This document shows, one piece after another, positions 37,637-46,671 of a stretch of 64,000 bases of DNA. This DNA is from Gammaproteobacteria bacterium (lineage in GTDB: Bacteria > Pseudomonadota > Gammaproteobacteria > Eutrophobiales > Eutrophobiaceae): positions 705,881-769,880 of the forward strand of contig WLWS01000001.1 in NCBI GenBank assembly GCA_012103475.1. Direction: 5' to 3'. Every line of letters starts with the position of its first letter. Position 1 is the stretch's first letter. Below the pieces are notes generated by a model. The model was not told the DNA's origin. It worked only from the letters and a program-made list of their open reading frames with translations, and did not search any database. The position numbers and the translations under genes are program-made.

Positions 37637-38160
37637 GCAGGAAAGAGCTTCTTCTAAAAGCCAGCACGCTGAAACTCATCACATTCGATGTAGACGGGGT
37701 TCTGACCGACGGCAGTTTGATTCTTGGCGAGAAGGGCGATGAATATAAAATCTTTAATGCCCATGACGGACTAGGTCTGGTCATGTTGCGTAAAGCCGGC
37801 CTGAATATTGCCGTCATCTCAGCCCGTTCTTCGCCGATAGTTGAAGAACGAATGTCTGCTTTGGGAATTCATTACGTTTATCAAGGTCAAAGTAACAAGC
37901 TCGAAACCTTGATCGAATTGGTGGAAAAACTTGAGATTGAAAAAAACGAAGTCGCTTTTGTCGGCGATGACCTGGTTGACCTGAAAGCCATGTCTATGGC
38001 CGGCCTTGCTGTAACAGTACCTGCGGCCCCGAATCTGGTTAAAGAAAAGGCTGACTGGGTGACAGATAAACAAGGTGGCAAAGGCGCGGTACGAGAGGTG
38101 TGTGAGCTGGTTCTTGAAGCTCAGGGCAAACTCGAGTCCGCTTATCAGGCTTATACTTGA
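37633..38160 (+). CDS. kdsC: Kdo-8-phosphate phosphatase
   Basis: HAD-family phosphatase that releases Kdo from Kdo-8-P. The 175-aa protein contains the nucleophile motif ITFDVDGVLTDGSL, HDGLGLVMLRKAGLNIAVIS, and the metal-binding FVGDDLVDLKAMSMAGL. It is capless and of typical length. It is translationally coupled to kdsD and followed after 39 bp by lptC. Confidence 0.96.
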   Translation: MSRKELLLKASTLKLITFDVDGVLTDGSLILGEKGDEYKIFNAHDGLGLVMLRKAGLNIAVISARSSPIVEERMSALGIHYVYQGQSNKLETLIELVEKLEIEKNEVAFVGDDLVDLKAMSMAGLAVTVPAAPNLVKEKADWVTDKQGGKGAVREVCELVLEAQGKLESAYQAYT

Positions 38161-38199
38161 TCCGCTCAGAATACTCATGACAGTTAAGCAATTCCCGGC

Positions 38200-38769
38200 A
38201 TGTCCCAACGTCTGATTATCGTCGTATTTCTGATCATAACGGCACTAGGCAGCACCTGGTTACTTAATGTCGTCTCGAAACAAAAAGCCGGCGCTGGCTC
38301 CACTGAGGTGCACGAACCCGACTACTACATGGAAGACTTTACCACGCTGACAATGAGGGAAGACGGCACTCCTAAAAGCAGTCTTTACGCAGTACATATG
38401 GCACATTTTCCGGACAACGACACAAGTGAATTATTGCAGCCGGAAATGGAAATGTACCGTACCAGCAGATTGCCGCTATACGTTCGCGCGGACAAAGGCT
38501 GGGTTACCTCTAATAACGAAGTTATATTGCTGAAAGGTAATGTACAATTGTGGGAAGATGACGAAAGTGGCGAGCGTATTCTGCAAGTGAATACAAGTAA
38601 AGCAAAAGTCCTTATCGATCAGGACTACGCCGAAACCGATCAACCTGCAACGATCAAAACCCGACGAACCACCATTAACGGAATTGGCTTACGAGCCTTT
38701 TTCGAAGACAGCCGACTGGAAGTATTAAAAGATGTGCATACATATATTGAACAAAAAGAAATTCTATAA
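38200..38769 (+). CDS. lptC: LPS export system protein LptC
   Basis: Bitopic inner-membrane protein that links the LptBFG transporter to LptA. The 189-aa product has a single N-terminal transmembrane helix (about residues 3-22) and then a jellyroll domain with YYMEDFTTLTMREDGTPKSS, YVRADKGWVTSNNEVILLKG, and DYAETDQPATIKTRRTTING. The segment resembles LptC of other gammaproteobacteria in length and layout. It overlaps the lptA start by 38 bp. Confidence 0.92.
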   Translation: MSQRLIIVVFLIITALGSTWLLNVVSKQKAGAGSTEVHEPDYYMEDFTTLTMREDGTPKSSLYAVHMAHFPDNDTSELLQPEMEMYRTSRLPLYVRADKGWVTSNNEVILLKGNVQLWEDDESGERILQVNTSKAKVLIDQDYAETDQPATIKTRRTTINGIGLRAFFEDSRLEVLKDVHTYIEQKEIL

Positions 38770-39403
38770 AACTGTCTTAATTCTACTGCTGCTGGGATTC
38801 AGTGGCCCCGGTTTCACGCTGGAGTCCGACAAGGATCAGCCGATCGAAATTGAAGCAGATACCGGCGAACTCGATGATGTTAAAAATATCAGCATCTATC
38901 GCGGCAACGTCATCACTATTCAGGGCACAATTTATATGACCGGTGACAAAATGACGGTCTACTACACCGAAGACGATGAAATGGATTATATGATCATGGA
39001 AGGGCGGCCAGCGACCTATAAGCAGTTGCCGGATGACAGCAGCGTTTATGATTACTCCGAAGCACTGACGATGGAGTACTATGAGCAGAAAGAGTACGTT
39101 ATATTAATTGACGAAGCACTGGTGACACAGGAAGGTCTGCGCTTCAGTGGAGACAGGATCGAATACGACACAAAATTAAGTCAGGTTAAAGCATGTAGCA
39201 ACAAGAAAAAGAAAGAAGAAGTAAAAGGTGAGGTTGCACCAAAGAAGAAAGAACGGGTTAAAATAATTATTAAAAAGAAAAAGGATAAATGTGGCGATGC
39301 CGAACACGCGAAAAGTCTCGATGCAGCGCAACTACAAATATTTACTCGCAACTGCGAGCAGAAAAAAATTGAAGCCCAAAATAAACCGGAAAAACTCCAG
39401 TAG
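38732..39403 (+). CDS. lptA: LPS transport periplasmic protein LptA with lysine-rich tail
   Basis: Forms the periplasmic bridge that carries LPS from LptC to LptD. The 223-aa product has a signal peptide ending near SGPGFTLES and an OstA jellyroll (DQPIEIEADTGELDDVKNIS, YRGNVITIQGTIYMTGDKM, LRFSGDRIEYDT). From about residue 150 it has an added tail rich in Lys with three Cys (CSNKKKKEEVKGEV, KERVKIIIKKKKDKCGDAE, NCEQKKIE). E. coli LptA is 185 aa, so the tail is extra. The ATG at 38732 is used; a TTG at 38747 is an alternative. Confidence 0.9.
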   Translation: MCIHILNKKKFYKTVLILLLLGFSGPGFTLESDKDQPIEIEADTGELDDVKNISIYRGNVITIQGTIYMTGDKMTVYYTEDDEMDYMIMEGRPATYKQLPDDSSVYDYSEALTMEYYEQKEYVILIDEALVTQEGLRFSGDRIEYDTKLSQVKACSNKKKKEEVKGEVAPKKKERVKIIIKKKKDKCGDAEHAKSLDAAQLQIFTRNCEQKKIEAQNKPEKLQ

Positions 39404-39409
39404 ACGAAT

Positions 39410-40135
39410 ATGAGTGTCCTCTCGTCCAGACATCTGTCCAAGAGTTTTCGAAAGCGAACCGTCGTTCACGACGTCAGTATTACGGTTGAAAGTGGTGAAA
39501 TTGTCGGCCTGCTCGGTCCCAATGGTGCCGGAAAAACCACCAGCTTCCATATGATTGTTGGTCTCATTCCCTGCGAAAAAGGCACAATTCATCTTAATGA
39601 CAATGAAATCAGTCATATGCCAATGGATCAGAGAGCCAATATGGGCCTCGGTTATCTGCCACAGGAAGCCTCGGTGTTCAGAAAATTGACAGTCGAGGAA
39701 AATATCATGGCGATTTTGCAAACTCGTCCGAAACTTGGCATAGCCGAAAGAAACAAACGCCTGGATTTTTTACTCGACGAGTTCCACATTTCACATCTCC
39801 GCGACAATCTGGGCATGAGCCTCTCCGGCGGCGAAAGACGACGTGTTGAAATCGCCCGGGCACTGGCTACCGAACCGCACTTCCTCTTGCTGGACGAGCC
39901 TTTCGCCGGCATTGATCCGATTTCCGTCAGTGATATACAGAGAATCGTCGAGTATCTTCGTTCCAATGGTCTGGGCATCCTCATCTCGGACCACAATGTA
40001 AGGGAAACGCTTGGGACCTGTGATCGTGCCTATATTGTCAATGAAGGCAGGATAGAAGCAGAAGGCATACCCGACGACATCCTGTCCAACCAGCGTGTTC
40101 GCGACATATATCTGGGCGATCAGTTTAAATTGTGA
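39410..40135 (+). CDS. lptB: LPS export ABC transporter ATP-binding protein LptB
   Basis: ATPase that drives extraction of LPS from the inner membrane with LptF and LptG. The 241-aa product has Walker [17 protein letters not shown], signature [17 protein letters not shown], Walker [14 protein letters not shown] and the H-loop [11 protein letters not shown], all characteristic of LptB. It lies 6 bp after lptA. lptF and lptG are not in the window, as usual. Confidence 0.97.
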   Translation: MSVLSSRHLSKSFRKRTVVHDVSITVESGEIVGLLGPNGAGKTTSFHMIVGLIPCEKGTIHLNDNEISHMPMDQRANMGLGYLPQEASVFRKLTVEENIMAILQTRPKLGIAERNKRLDFLLDEFHISHLRDNLGMSLSGGERRRVEIARALATEPHFLLLDEPFAGIDPISVSDIQRIVEYLRSNGLGILISDHNVRETLGTCDRAYIVNEGRIEAEGIPDDILSNQRVRDIYLGDQFKL

Positions 40136-40150
40136 AAAAACTTGCAGACT

Positions 40151-40174
40151 TCGGGCAACATTGGCCCGATTTTT
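40151..40174 (+). terminator. Weak intrinsic terminator or attenuator between lptB and rpoN
   Basis: TCGGGC (40151-40156) pairs with GCCCGA (40164-40169) around a 7-nt loop and is followed by a run of five Ts (40170-40174). The stem is short, so partial termination is likely, separating LPS-export genes from rpoN. Confidence 0.5.
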
Positions 40175-40190
40175 GCGCTAGACTTACAGT

Positions 40191-41690
40191 ATGAAGGCCT
40201 CTTTACAACTCAAACTCGGTCAAAGCCTGACTATGACGCCGCAGTTGCAGCAGGCGATACGCCTTTTGCAACTCTCCAGCATGGAACTGGAGACGGAAAT
40301 TCAGGATGCTCTCGATTCCAACATGATGCTTGAACTGGATGATGATCATTCAAGTCAGAACAATGAAGATAGTGCTGATAACTCCAGTCCAACTGAATTG
40401 GAAGGGCGTGATGATCTCGGCGAAATTTCCCCTGAACCGCATGCGTCTGAAACAGAAACTGGCCTGAATCAGGACAATATTCCCAGCGATCTCCCGGTAG
40501 ACAGCGTCTGGGAAGACATTTACGACGGCAATACCAGCTATTCCAAACCATTGGCCAGTAGCGACTACAATGGTTTTGAAAATCAGGACACAGAAGACAA
40601 GTCGCTGGCAGACCATTTGCTCTGGCAACTTAACCTGACACAGACCAGTGAGAGCGATCACGCAATCGCGACCGCTATAATTGATGCGCTCGATGATGAC
40701 GGCTACCTGACATGCACACTTGAAGAGATACTTGCGTCTATAGGGGATGAGCAGGATGAAGAGATCGAAATGGACGAGGTTGAAGCGGTACTCAGACTGG
40801 TGCAAAGCATGGAACCTGCCGGTGTCGCGGCCAGAGATTTACAGGAGTGCCTGAGCTTGCAGCTCGCGCAGTTCGACGCCAAAACAAAATGGTTAAGCGC
40901 AGCGAGAGAGCTGGTTGACTCCTATCTGCACTTGCTTGGTGGGCACGATTACACCCGCCTGCTAAGGCAGATGAAACTTTCTCGCGAGGATTTGCAGGAA
41001 GTCGTGCTTTTCATCCAGAGCCTGAATCCGCGGCCCGGTAATCAGATTCAGGAATCACGTATTGAATACATAGTTCCTGATGTATATGTAAAAAAAGAAA
41101 AGGGAGCCTGGAAGGTCGAGCTTAACGCTGAAAATATGCCCCGCCTTCGTATCAACTCCGGTTATGCGAGTATGATCAAACGCGCAGATAGTAGTGACGA
41201 TAATAATTCTCTTAAATCGCATTTGCAGGAAGCCCGCTGGTTTATTAAAAGCCTGCAAAGCCGCAGCGAAACACTGCTTCGAGTTGCCACTGCAATTGTT
41301 GAACGGCAACGTGCTTTTCTCGACTATGGTGAAGAAGCAATGAAGCCCCTGGTCCTGCATGATATTGCTGAATCACTCGGTCTGCATGAGTCAACAATTT
41401 CTCGCGTAACCACAAGAAAATACATGCACACCCCTTGCGGAATTTTCGAATTAAAGTATTTTTTTTCCAGTCACGTTGGCACGGATCTCGGCGGCACCTG
41501 CTCTTCAACAGCTATCCGGGCACTTATTAAAAAGCTGGTACTTGCAGAAAAAACAGAAAAGCCATTGAGCGACAGCAAAATCGCCAAAATACTGGCCGAT
41601 CAAGGAATCAATGTCGCCCGCAGAACTGTCGCCAAATATCGTGAAGCCATGCATATTCCACCCTCAAATGAAAGAAAAAGACTGATTTAG
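40191..41690 (+). CDS. rpoN: RNA polymerase sigma-54 factor
   Basis: Alternative sigma factor that directs polymerase to -24/-12 promoters and needs enhancer-binding ATPases. The 499-aa product has the glutamine-rich region I ([20 protein letters not shown]), an acidic region II, the core-binding domain, the HTH ([19 protein letters not shown]), and the C-terminal RpoN box ([10 protein letters not shown]). Full length. It is followed by hpf, ptsN, rapZ and npr as in enterics. Confidence 0.97.
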   Translation: MKASLQLKLGQSLTMTPQLQQAIRLLQLSSMELETEIQDALDSNMMLELDDDHSSQNNEDSADNSSPTELEGRDDLGEISPEPHASETETGLNQDNIPSDLPVDSVWEDIYDGNTSYSKPLASSDYNGFENQDTEDKSLADHLLWQLNLTQTSESDHAIATAIIDALDDDGYLTCTLEEILASIGDEQDEEIEMDEVEAVLRLVQSMEPAGVAARDLQECLSLQLAQFDAKTKWLSAARELVDSYLHLLGGHDYTRLLRQMKLSREDLQEVVLFIQSLNPRPGNQIQESRIEYIVPDVYVKKEKGAWKVELNAENMPRLRINSGYASMIKRADSSDDNNSLKSHLQEARWFIKSLQSRSETLLRVATAIVERQRAFLDYGEEAMKPLVLHDIAESLGLHESTISRVTTRKYMHTPCGIFELKYFFSSHVGTDLGGTCSSTAIRALIKKLVLAEKTEKPLSDSKIAKILADQGINVARRTVAKYREAMHIPPSNERKRLI

Positions 41691-41773
41691 CTTATCGACT
41701 ATTTTCGTTTAAGCAGTGAAGAATTTTTACATACAACAAAACAAAAAATAATGACTAGTAGTGGGAGCAAGTA

Positions 41774-42100
41774 ATGCAAATAAACCTGACCGGACACCAT
41801 ATTGAACTAACAGACTCATTGAGGAATTTTGTTGACAGCAAGTTTGAACGACTTGAACGGCATTTTGAGCACATAAACAATATTCATGTAATTCTCAGCG
41901 TTGAGAAAGCAAGACAAAAAGCAGAAGCTACTATCAACGTTAACCGGGGGCAGTTATTTGCAGAAGCTCAACACGAAGATATGTATGCGGCGATTGACAG
42001 CCTGCTGGACAAACTTGACAGGCAACTGAAAAAGCACAAAGAAAAGCTGAACGATCACCATCAGGCTGAAGGTAGTATCAAAAATCGCGAACCCGTTTAA
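41774..42100 (+). CDS. hpf: Ribosome hibernation-promoting factor, short form
   Basis: A 108-aa YfiA/HPF-family protein that binds the 30S decoding region in resting cells. It begins MQINLTGHHIELTDSLRNFV and contains HVILSVEKARQKAEATINVN and EDMYAAIDSLLDKLDRQLKK. It lacks the C-terminal dimerisation domain, so it is the short type that works with RMF in gammaproteobacteria. GGGAG at 41761-41765 is a good ribosome-binding site. Confidence 0.95.
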   Translation: MQINLTGHHIELTDSLRNFVDSKFERLERHFEHINNIHVILSVEKARQKAEATINVNRGQLFAEAQHEDMYAAIDSLLDKLDRQLKKHKEKLNDHHQAEGSIKNREPV

Positions 42101-42125
42101 CCCGTAGTACTCTACAGAAACAGTA

Positions 42126-42572
42126 ATGCAAATTTCCGAAATTCTTTCACCTGAACGGATTCAGCACGACTCCAGCGCGGGAAGCAAGAAAGCAGCACTT
42201 GAGTCTCTCGCAAAACTTATTGCAAATGACAGTCCTGAGCTTACCCAGTTTGAAATATTCGACAGCCTGATAAATCGAGAACGACTTGGTAGCACCGGGC
42301 TCGGACACGGTGTTGCCATTCCTCATGGTCGTATAAACCATGAAAACAAGACTCTGGGTGCTTTTATCAGGATACAAAAGCCCGTCGATTACGATGCAAT
42401 AGACAGACAACCAGTAGATATATTGTTTGCTCTGCTGGTACCACAGGAGTCTACTGACGAACATCTCCAAATCCTGTCACTTCTCGCTGAAAAATTCAGC
42501 GATGCCGAGTTACTTGAAAAGTTACGCAACGAGCAATCTTCTGACGCTATTTACAATTTGCTGGCAGGGTGA
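42126..42572 (+). CDS. ptsN: Nitrogen-PTS EIIA protein
   Basis: A 148-aa EIIA(Ntr) protein that accepts phosphate from NPr and regulates rather than transports. The phosphorylated His67 is in GHGVAIPHGR, preceded by LINRERLGSTGLG and followed by VDILFALLVPQES. It follows hpf by 25 bp and precedes hprK by 75 bp. Confidence 0.96.
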   Translation: MQISEILSPERIQHDSSAGSKKAALESLAKLIANDSPELTQFEIFDSLINRERLGSTGLGHGVAIPHGRINHENKTLGAFIRIQKPVDYDAIDRQPVDILFALLVPQESTDEHLQILSLLAEKFSDAELLEKLRNEQSSDAIYNLLAG

Positions 42573-42647
42573 TTGCTGAGCTGATCACTGAAGCTTCTGG
42601 TTTTCCAGACAAGTGAACGAAAAAAGTATGGAATAGCTTATTTTGAC

Positions 42648-43682
42648 ATGACCATTGAATCACCTGGGATTACCCTGTACGACCTGTTTGAGGAGTATCG
42701 CGATCGACTCCAGCTTAAACTCGTCGCCGGAAAAAAGGGGCGCCACAGACAGATTCTACCGGAAACGACGAGTCATAAAAAACCTGATGCGGAGAAAAAA
42801 GATCTCGATTTGACCGATGAGATTGCCAAATCTGGTCACATCGCCACAGGTCGTTCGTATATCGGATACCTTAATCTTATTCACCCGCATCAAATTCAAA
42901 TTCTCGGTAACACCGAGCTCAGTTATATTGAAAAACTGCGTGCCACAACTCGTGATGACACAGTCAGGCAATTGATTGATCATGGGCCAGCCTGCATTCT
43001 GCTGGGAGACAACCGGGCCATGCCGGATTATATAAAGCAGGCCTGCAATGCCGCGAATGTGCCCGTTTTAAAATCGCCAATCGACGGAAGTTGCCTGATA
43101 GAAACTATTTACTACTATCTATCCAGTCATTTTGCTGAAGATCTGACCTTACATGGAGTTTTCATGGAAGTAATGGCAATGGGGGTTCTGATTACCGGTC
43201 CCAGTGGCATCGGCAAAAGCGAACTCGCTCTGGAGTTAATAACCCGCGGTCACAGACTGGTTGCCGACGACGCACCTCAGTTTTCCAGACTTGCTCCTGA
43301 CATAATTAATGGCAGATGCCCTAAAACCCTTCGTGATTATCTCGAAGTGAGAGGCATGGGCATTATTAATATACGCAGACTTTATGGTGACAGTGCTATT
43401 AAAGAGAATAAATACCTTCGTCTTATAGTCAGGCTTGAACGCATGAGTAAGAAACAATTATTAAAACTGGATCGTCTGCAGGGAAGCCTTAAAAGCCGTT
43501 CGATTATGGGGATCAACATTCCGGAAATAACCTTGCCCGTAGCACCCGGTCGTAACCTGGCAATCCTGCTCGAATGCGCAGCCCGCAATCATTCTCTGGC
43601 CATGAGCGGATATAATGCCACGCAGGAGTTTATTAATAATCAACTGACAGCGATTGAACAAAACAGTGTCGAAAACCATTAA
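42648..43682 (+). CDS. hprK: HPr kinase/phosphorylase
   Basis: Bifunctional enzyme that phosphorylates or dephosphorylates a serine on HPr-type proteins. The 344-aa product has an N-terminal domain with a charged insert (about residues 27-60), a conserved His in LTLHGVFMEV, the P-loop GPSGIGKSE, LVADDAPQFSRLAP, and the family signature EVRGMGIINIRRLYG. It is typical of Firmicutes, betaproteobacteria and some gammaproteobacteria, but absent from enterics. Its place between ptsN and rapZ strongly suggests the NPr at 44543 is the substrate. Confidence 0.93.
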   Translation: MTIESPGITLYDLFEEYRDRLQLKLVAGKKGRHRQILPETTSHKKPDAEKKDLDLTDEIAKSGHIATGRSYIGYLNLIHPHQIQILGNTELSYIEKLRATTRDDTVRQLIDHGPACILLGDNRAMPDYIKQACNAANVPVLKSPIDGSCLIETIYYYLSSHFAEDLTLHGVFMEVMAMGVLITGPSGIGKSELALELITRGHRLVADDAPQFSRLAPDIINGRCPKTLRDYLEVRGMGIINIRRLYGDSAIKENKYLRLIVRLERMSKKQLLKLDRLQGSLKSRSIMGINIPEITLPVAPGRNLAILLECAARNHSLAMSGYNATQEFINNQLTAIEQNSVENH

Positions 43683-44541
43683 TCAACGTCGTCTAATTAT
43701 TGTTAGCGGTCTTTCCGGGGCGGGCAAATCGGTCGTGCTGAATACACTTGAGGATTTGGATTTTTACTGTATTGATAACCTGCCGGTTATGTTGCTTGAC
43801 GATCTAAGCTCACTGGTTGTCAATGAGAAAGATAGTCTGCCACCGCTGGTTGCAGTTGGTATAGATGCCCGAAATCCGGCTACTTCTCTTTCCAGCCTGC
43901 CAGACTCTCTCAGTAAATTCAGGGCGGAAGGTGTCCATGCTGAGCTGATCTTTATGGAAGCCGGCGATGATGAATTAACGAAACGATACAGCGAAACCCG
44001 TCGCAAGCATCCCCTGTCATCAGAAGATGTGTCATTAACTGATGCAATCGCCAACGAGCGCGCTATTCTCAGTGAGCTGTCTGATCTTGCTGATCTGCGA
44101 ATAGACACTAGCCACACGGTGGTTCATGATCTGCGCGCCATGGTACGCGAACGAATCGTTGGTCGCGCTTCATCAGAACTATCCATTCAGTTTTTATCTT
44201 TTGGTTTCAAACGAGGGATTCCCCGGGAAGCAGATTTTGTATTCGACGTGCGCTGTTTACCAAACCCTCACTGGGACAAAAATTTACGACAGTACACTGG
44301 CCGCGACAGTGCAGTCGCTGAGTTCCTGGGAAATCAGGCAATGGTTGTAGATATGCTGGATCAGTTAAAACAATTTTTGCAAAACTGGATTCCAAAATTT
44401 GAAGACGAAAACAGAAGCTACCTTTGTGTCGCTATTGGCTGTACCGCCGGACACCATCGTTCTGTTTATCTTATTGAACAACTATCGATGCATTTCACTG
44501 AAATGGGAAAATCAGTGATTATCAGGCACCGGGATTTGTAG
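43654..44541 (+). CDS. rapZ: RNase adapter protein RapZ
   Basis: A 295-aa P-loop protein which in E. coli binds the GlmZ sRNA and brings it to RNase E to control GlmS. Walker A is IIVSGLSGAGKSVVLNTLED; FDVRCLPNPHWDKNLRQYTG and AIGCTAGHHRSVYLIEQL are the conserved C-terminal motifs. It starts with TTG at 43654 or GTG at 43666, overlapping the hprK end. No GlmZ-like RNA was recognised in the window. Confidence 0.94.
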   Translation: MNKTVSKTINQRRLIIVSGLSGAGKSVVLNTLEDLDFYCIDNLPVMLLDDLSSLVVNEKDSLPPLVAVGIDARNPATSLSSLPDSLSKFRAEGVHAELIFMEAGDDELTKRYSETRRKHPLSSEDVSLTDAIANERAILSELSDLADLRIDTSHTVVHDLRAMVRERIVGRASSELSIQFLSFGFKRGIPREADFVFDVRCLPNPHWDKNLRQYTGRDSAVAEFLGNQAMVVDMLDQLKQFLQNWIPKFEDENRSYLCVAIGCTAGHHRSVYLIEQLSMHFTEMGKSVIIRHRDL

Positions 44542-44542
44542 A

Positions 44543-44812
44543 ATGCAAAGTAAAGTCGTTACTATAATAAACAAACTCGGTCTTCATGCACGAGCGGCTG
44601 CACGCTTTGTCCAGCTTGCCTCATCTTTCGACAGCGAAGTAAATATTACCGTCAACGGCAAAAAAGTCAGCGGGAAAAGCATAATGGGAATTATGATGCT
44701 GGCCGCTTCCAAAGGCACCAGCGTAGAAATAGTGACTGCCGGTGCTGATGAAGAAGAAGCAATACAGTCTCTGGAAAACCTGATTCTCGACAAGTTTGGT
44801 GAAGCCGAATGA
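44543..44812 (+). CDS. ptsO: Phosphocarrier protein NPr (HPr family)
   Basis: An 89-aa HPr. His15 in GLHARAAARF is the site phosphorylated by enzyme I; Ser46 in SGKSIMGIMML is the regulatory site used by HPr kinase. Both residues are present, which fits the presence of both ptsI and hprK in the same operon. It begins 1 bp after rapZ and its stop overlaps the enzyme I start. Confidence 0.95.
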   Translation: MQSKVVTIINKLGLHARAAARFVQLASSFDSEVNITVNGKKVSGKSIMGIMMLAASKGTSVEIVTAGADEEEAIQSLENLILDKFGEAE

Positions 44813-46554
44813 CGATATCCCTGCATGGAATGGGAGTATCACGTGGTATTGCCATAGGCAAAGTTCACATTCTGGAAAGAGATCAGATTGAAATCCTGGA
44901 ATATGCGCTTGCTGATGACTCAATAGAGACTGAAACCCAACGTTTGCAGGACGCAGTATCTCAGGCGAAACAACAATTAAGAGCCATTCGCGACCACATA
45001 CCCGAGTCTACAAGCGCCGATATCGCTGCATTTATCGACACTCATTTATTGATGATGGATGATGCCGCATTGATTCAGGAACCACTTCGGCTGATTCGGG
45101 AAAAGGGTTGCAATGCCGAATGGGCTTTGAAACTTCAGCGCGATGCACTGGTAGCAGCCTTTGATGAAATGGACGATCCCTATCTGCGAACAAGGAAAGA
45201 CGATGTAGATCACGTGGTTGATCGCATTCAAAGAATATTACTCAAACATGCACCGCTTGCTCATGAAATCCCGGACAACAAACTAAACGGCTACATCGTA
45301 CTCGCAGATGATCTGACGCCTGCAGATACAGTACTTATGCAACATCAGGGCATCGTCGCTTTCATCACTGAATACGGCGGTCCCACTTCCCATACCGCTA
45401 TACTCGCCCGCAGCCTTGGTATTCCGGCTGTGATCAGCCTCCATGATGCGCTTCAGTACATTGAAGAAGAAGATTTTGTCGTCATTGACGGCATGCGTGG
45501 AATTGTTCTGGTTGATCCGAGCAAGCCTTGCATCGAATATTATCGCGAGCAACAGCAAGAGGACATCTCCTATTTTTCCGGCCTTAGTAGCCTAAAGGAA
45601 GAACCGGCGAGAACTATTGATGGTGTCAACATTCAATTGATGGCAAACATAGAATTACCTCGCGATTTCGATACGGTTCGCGAAGTTGGCGCGGACGGCG
45701 TCGGTCTGTACCGAACCGAATTTTTGTACATGAACAGAGAAACCCCGCCGTATGAAGAAGAGCATTATGAAACCTACCTCAAGGTACTCGATAAGCTCAA
45801 TGGTCTGCCTTTGACAATACGTACTCTGGATCTGGGTGCGGACAAACAGGTTGATGGTGGTCGAAAGAGTGGGCCGGTTCAATCAAACCCTGCTCTGGGT
45901 TTGCGGGCAGTGCGATTATGCCTGAAAGAGCCCGCTTTGTTCAGACCTCAACTGCGCGCAATTTTCAGAGCCTCGGCGAAGGGAACGATCAGGTTAATGA
46001 TTCCGATGTTATCGAACTTGCAGGAAATGCAGCAGGTATTGGCCATGGTAAACGAGATAAAATCAGAACTTAATGCTGCTAAAATCAAATACGACAAAAA
46101 GATGCCGATAGGCGGTATGATTGAAGTCCCTGCCGCTGCAATTTGTGCGGATATATTTGCTGAACATCTCGATTTTCTTTCGATAGGCACGAATGACCTA
46201 ATTCAATATACCATTGCAATCGATCGCGTTAATGATGAAGTTAATTATCTCTATGACCCACTACATCCTGCAGTCCTGCGTTTGATCAACCTTACCCTTA
46301 AAGCAGGTGAAAAAGCGGGTATCCCGGTCGCCATGTGTGGTGAGATGGCTGGGGAAACCCAATATGCTGCTCTTCTGTTGAGCCTGGGCCTGCGCCAATT
46401 CAGTGTTCACCCGGCCAACCTTCTGGAACTGAAAAAAATTATAAATGATACTGATATTGATCAATTGGCCGAGTTCGCCGATCAGGCTCTCGCTGCCAGT
46501 AGCGGTGTAGAGGTAGCTGATTTGCTCGACAAACGAAACCTGAAGCTTCACTAA
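44809..46554 (+). CDS. ptsI: PTS enzyme I (PEP-protein phosphotransferase)
   Basis: Autophosphorylates with PEP at His195 (GGPTSHTAILARSLG) and passes phosphate to NPr. The 581-aa product has the helical HPr-binding domain, the swivelling His domain, and the C-terminal PEP-binding barrel (GVGLYRTEFLYMNRE, GGMIEVPAAAI, SIGTNDLIQYTIAIDRVN, CGEMAG). It lacks the N-terminal GAF domain of PtsP, so this organism uses a canonical EI in a nitrogen-PTS setting. No sugar EIIBC components are in the window. Confidence 0.95.
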   Translation: MTISLHGMGVSRGIAIGKVHILERDQIEILEYALADDSIETETQRLQDAVSQAKQQLRAIRDHIPESTSADIAAFIDTHLLMMDDAALIQEPLRLIREKGCNAEWALKLQRDALVAAFDEMDDPYLRTRKDDVDHVVDRIQRILLKHAPLAHEIPDNKLNGYIVLADDLTPADTVLMQHQGIVAFITEYGGPTSHTAILARSLGIPAVISLHDALQYIEEEDFVVIDGMRGIVLVDPSKPCIEYYREQQQEDISYFSGLSSLKEEPARTIDGVNIQLMANIELPRDFDTVREVGADGVGLYRTEFLYMNRETPPYEEEHYETYLKVLDKLNGLPLTIRTLDLGADKQVDGGRKSGPVQSNPALGLRAVRLCLKEPALFRPQLRAIFRASAKGTIRLMIPMLSNLQEMQQVLAMVNEIKSELNAAKIKYDKKMPIGGMIEVPAAAICADIFAEHLDFLSIGTNDLIQYTIAIDRVNDEVNYLYDPLHPAVLRLINLTLKAGEKAGIPVAMCGEMAGETQYAALLLSLGLRQFSVHPANLLELKKIINDTDIDQLAEFADQALAASSGVEVADLLDKRNLKLH

Positions 46555-46671
46555 GAATCGTCTTTGCAACCCTTCTATGTAACACTAACTTAATCTGACT
46601 GACGGCGAATTCAATTCCCCTCCTCCCTGCCGCACTGCTAAACTAAGCACCTGATATTTAGAGGTCTGCTT

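Noticed and set aside
41060-41508. Antisense frames in rpoN
   Set aside because: Shadows of a strongly conserved sigma-54 gene.
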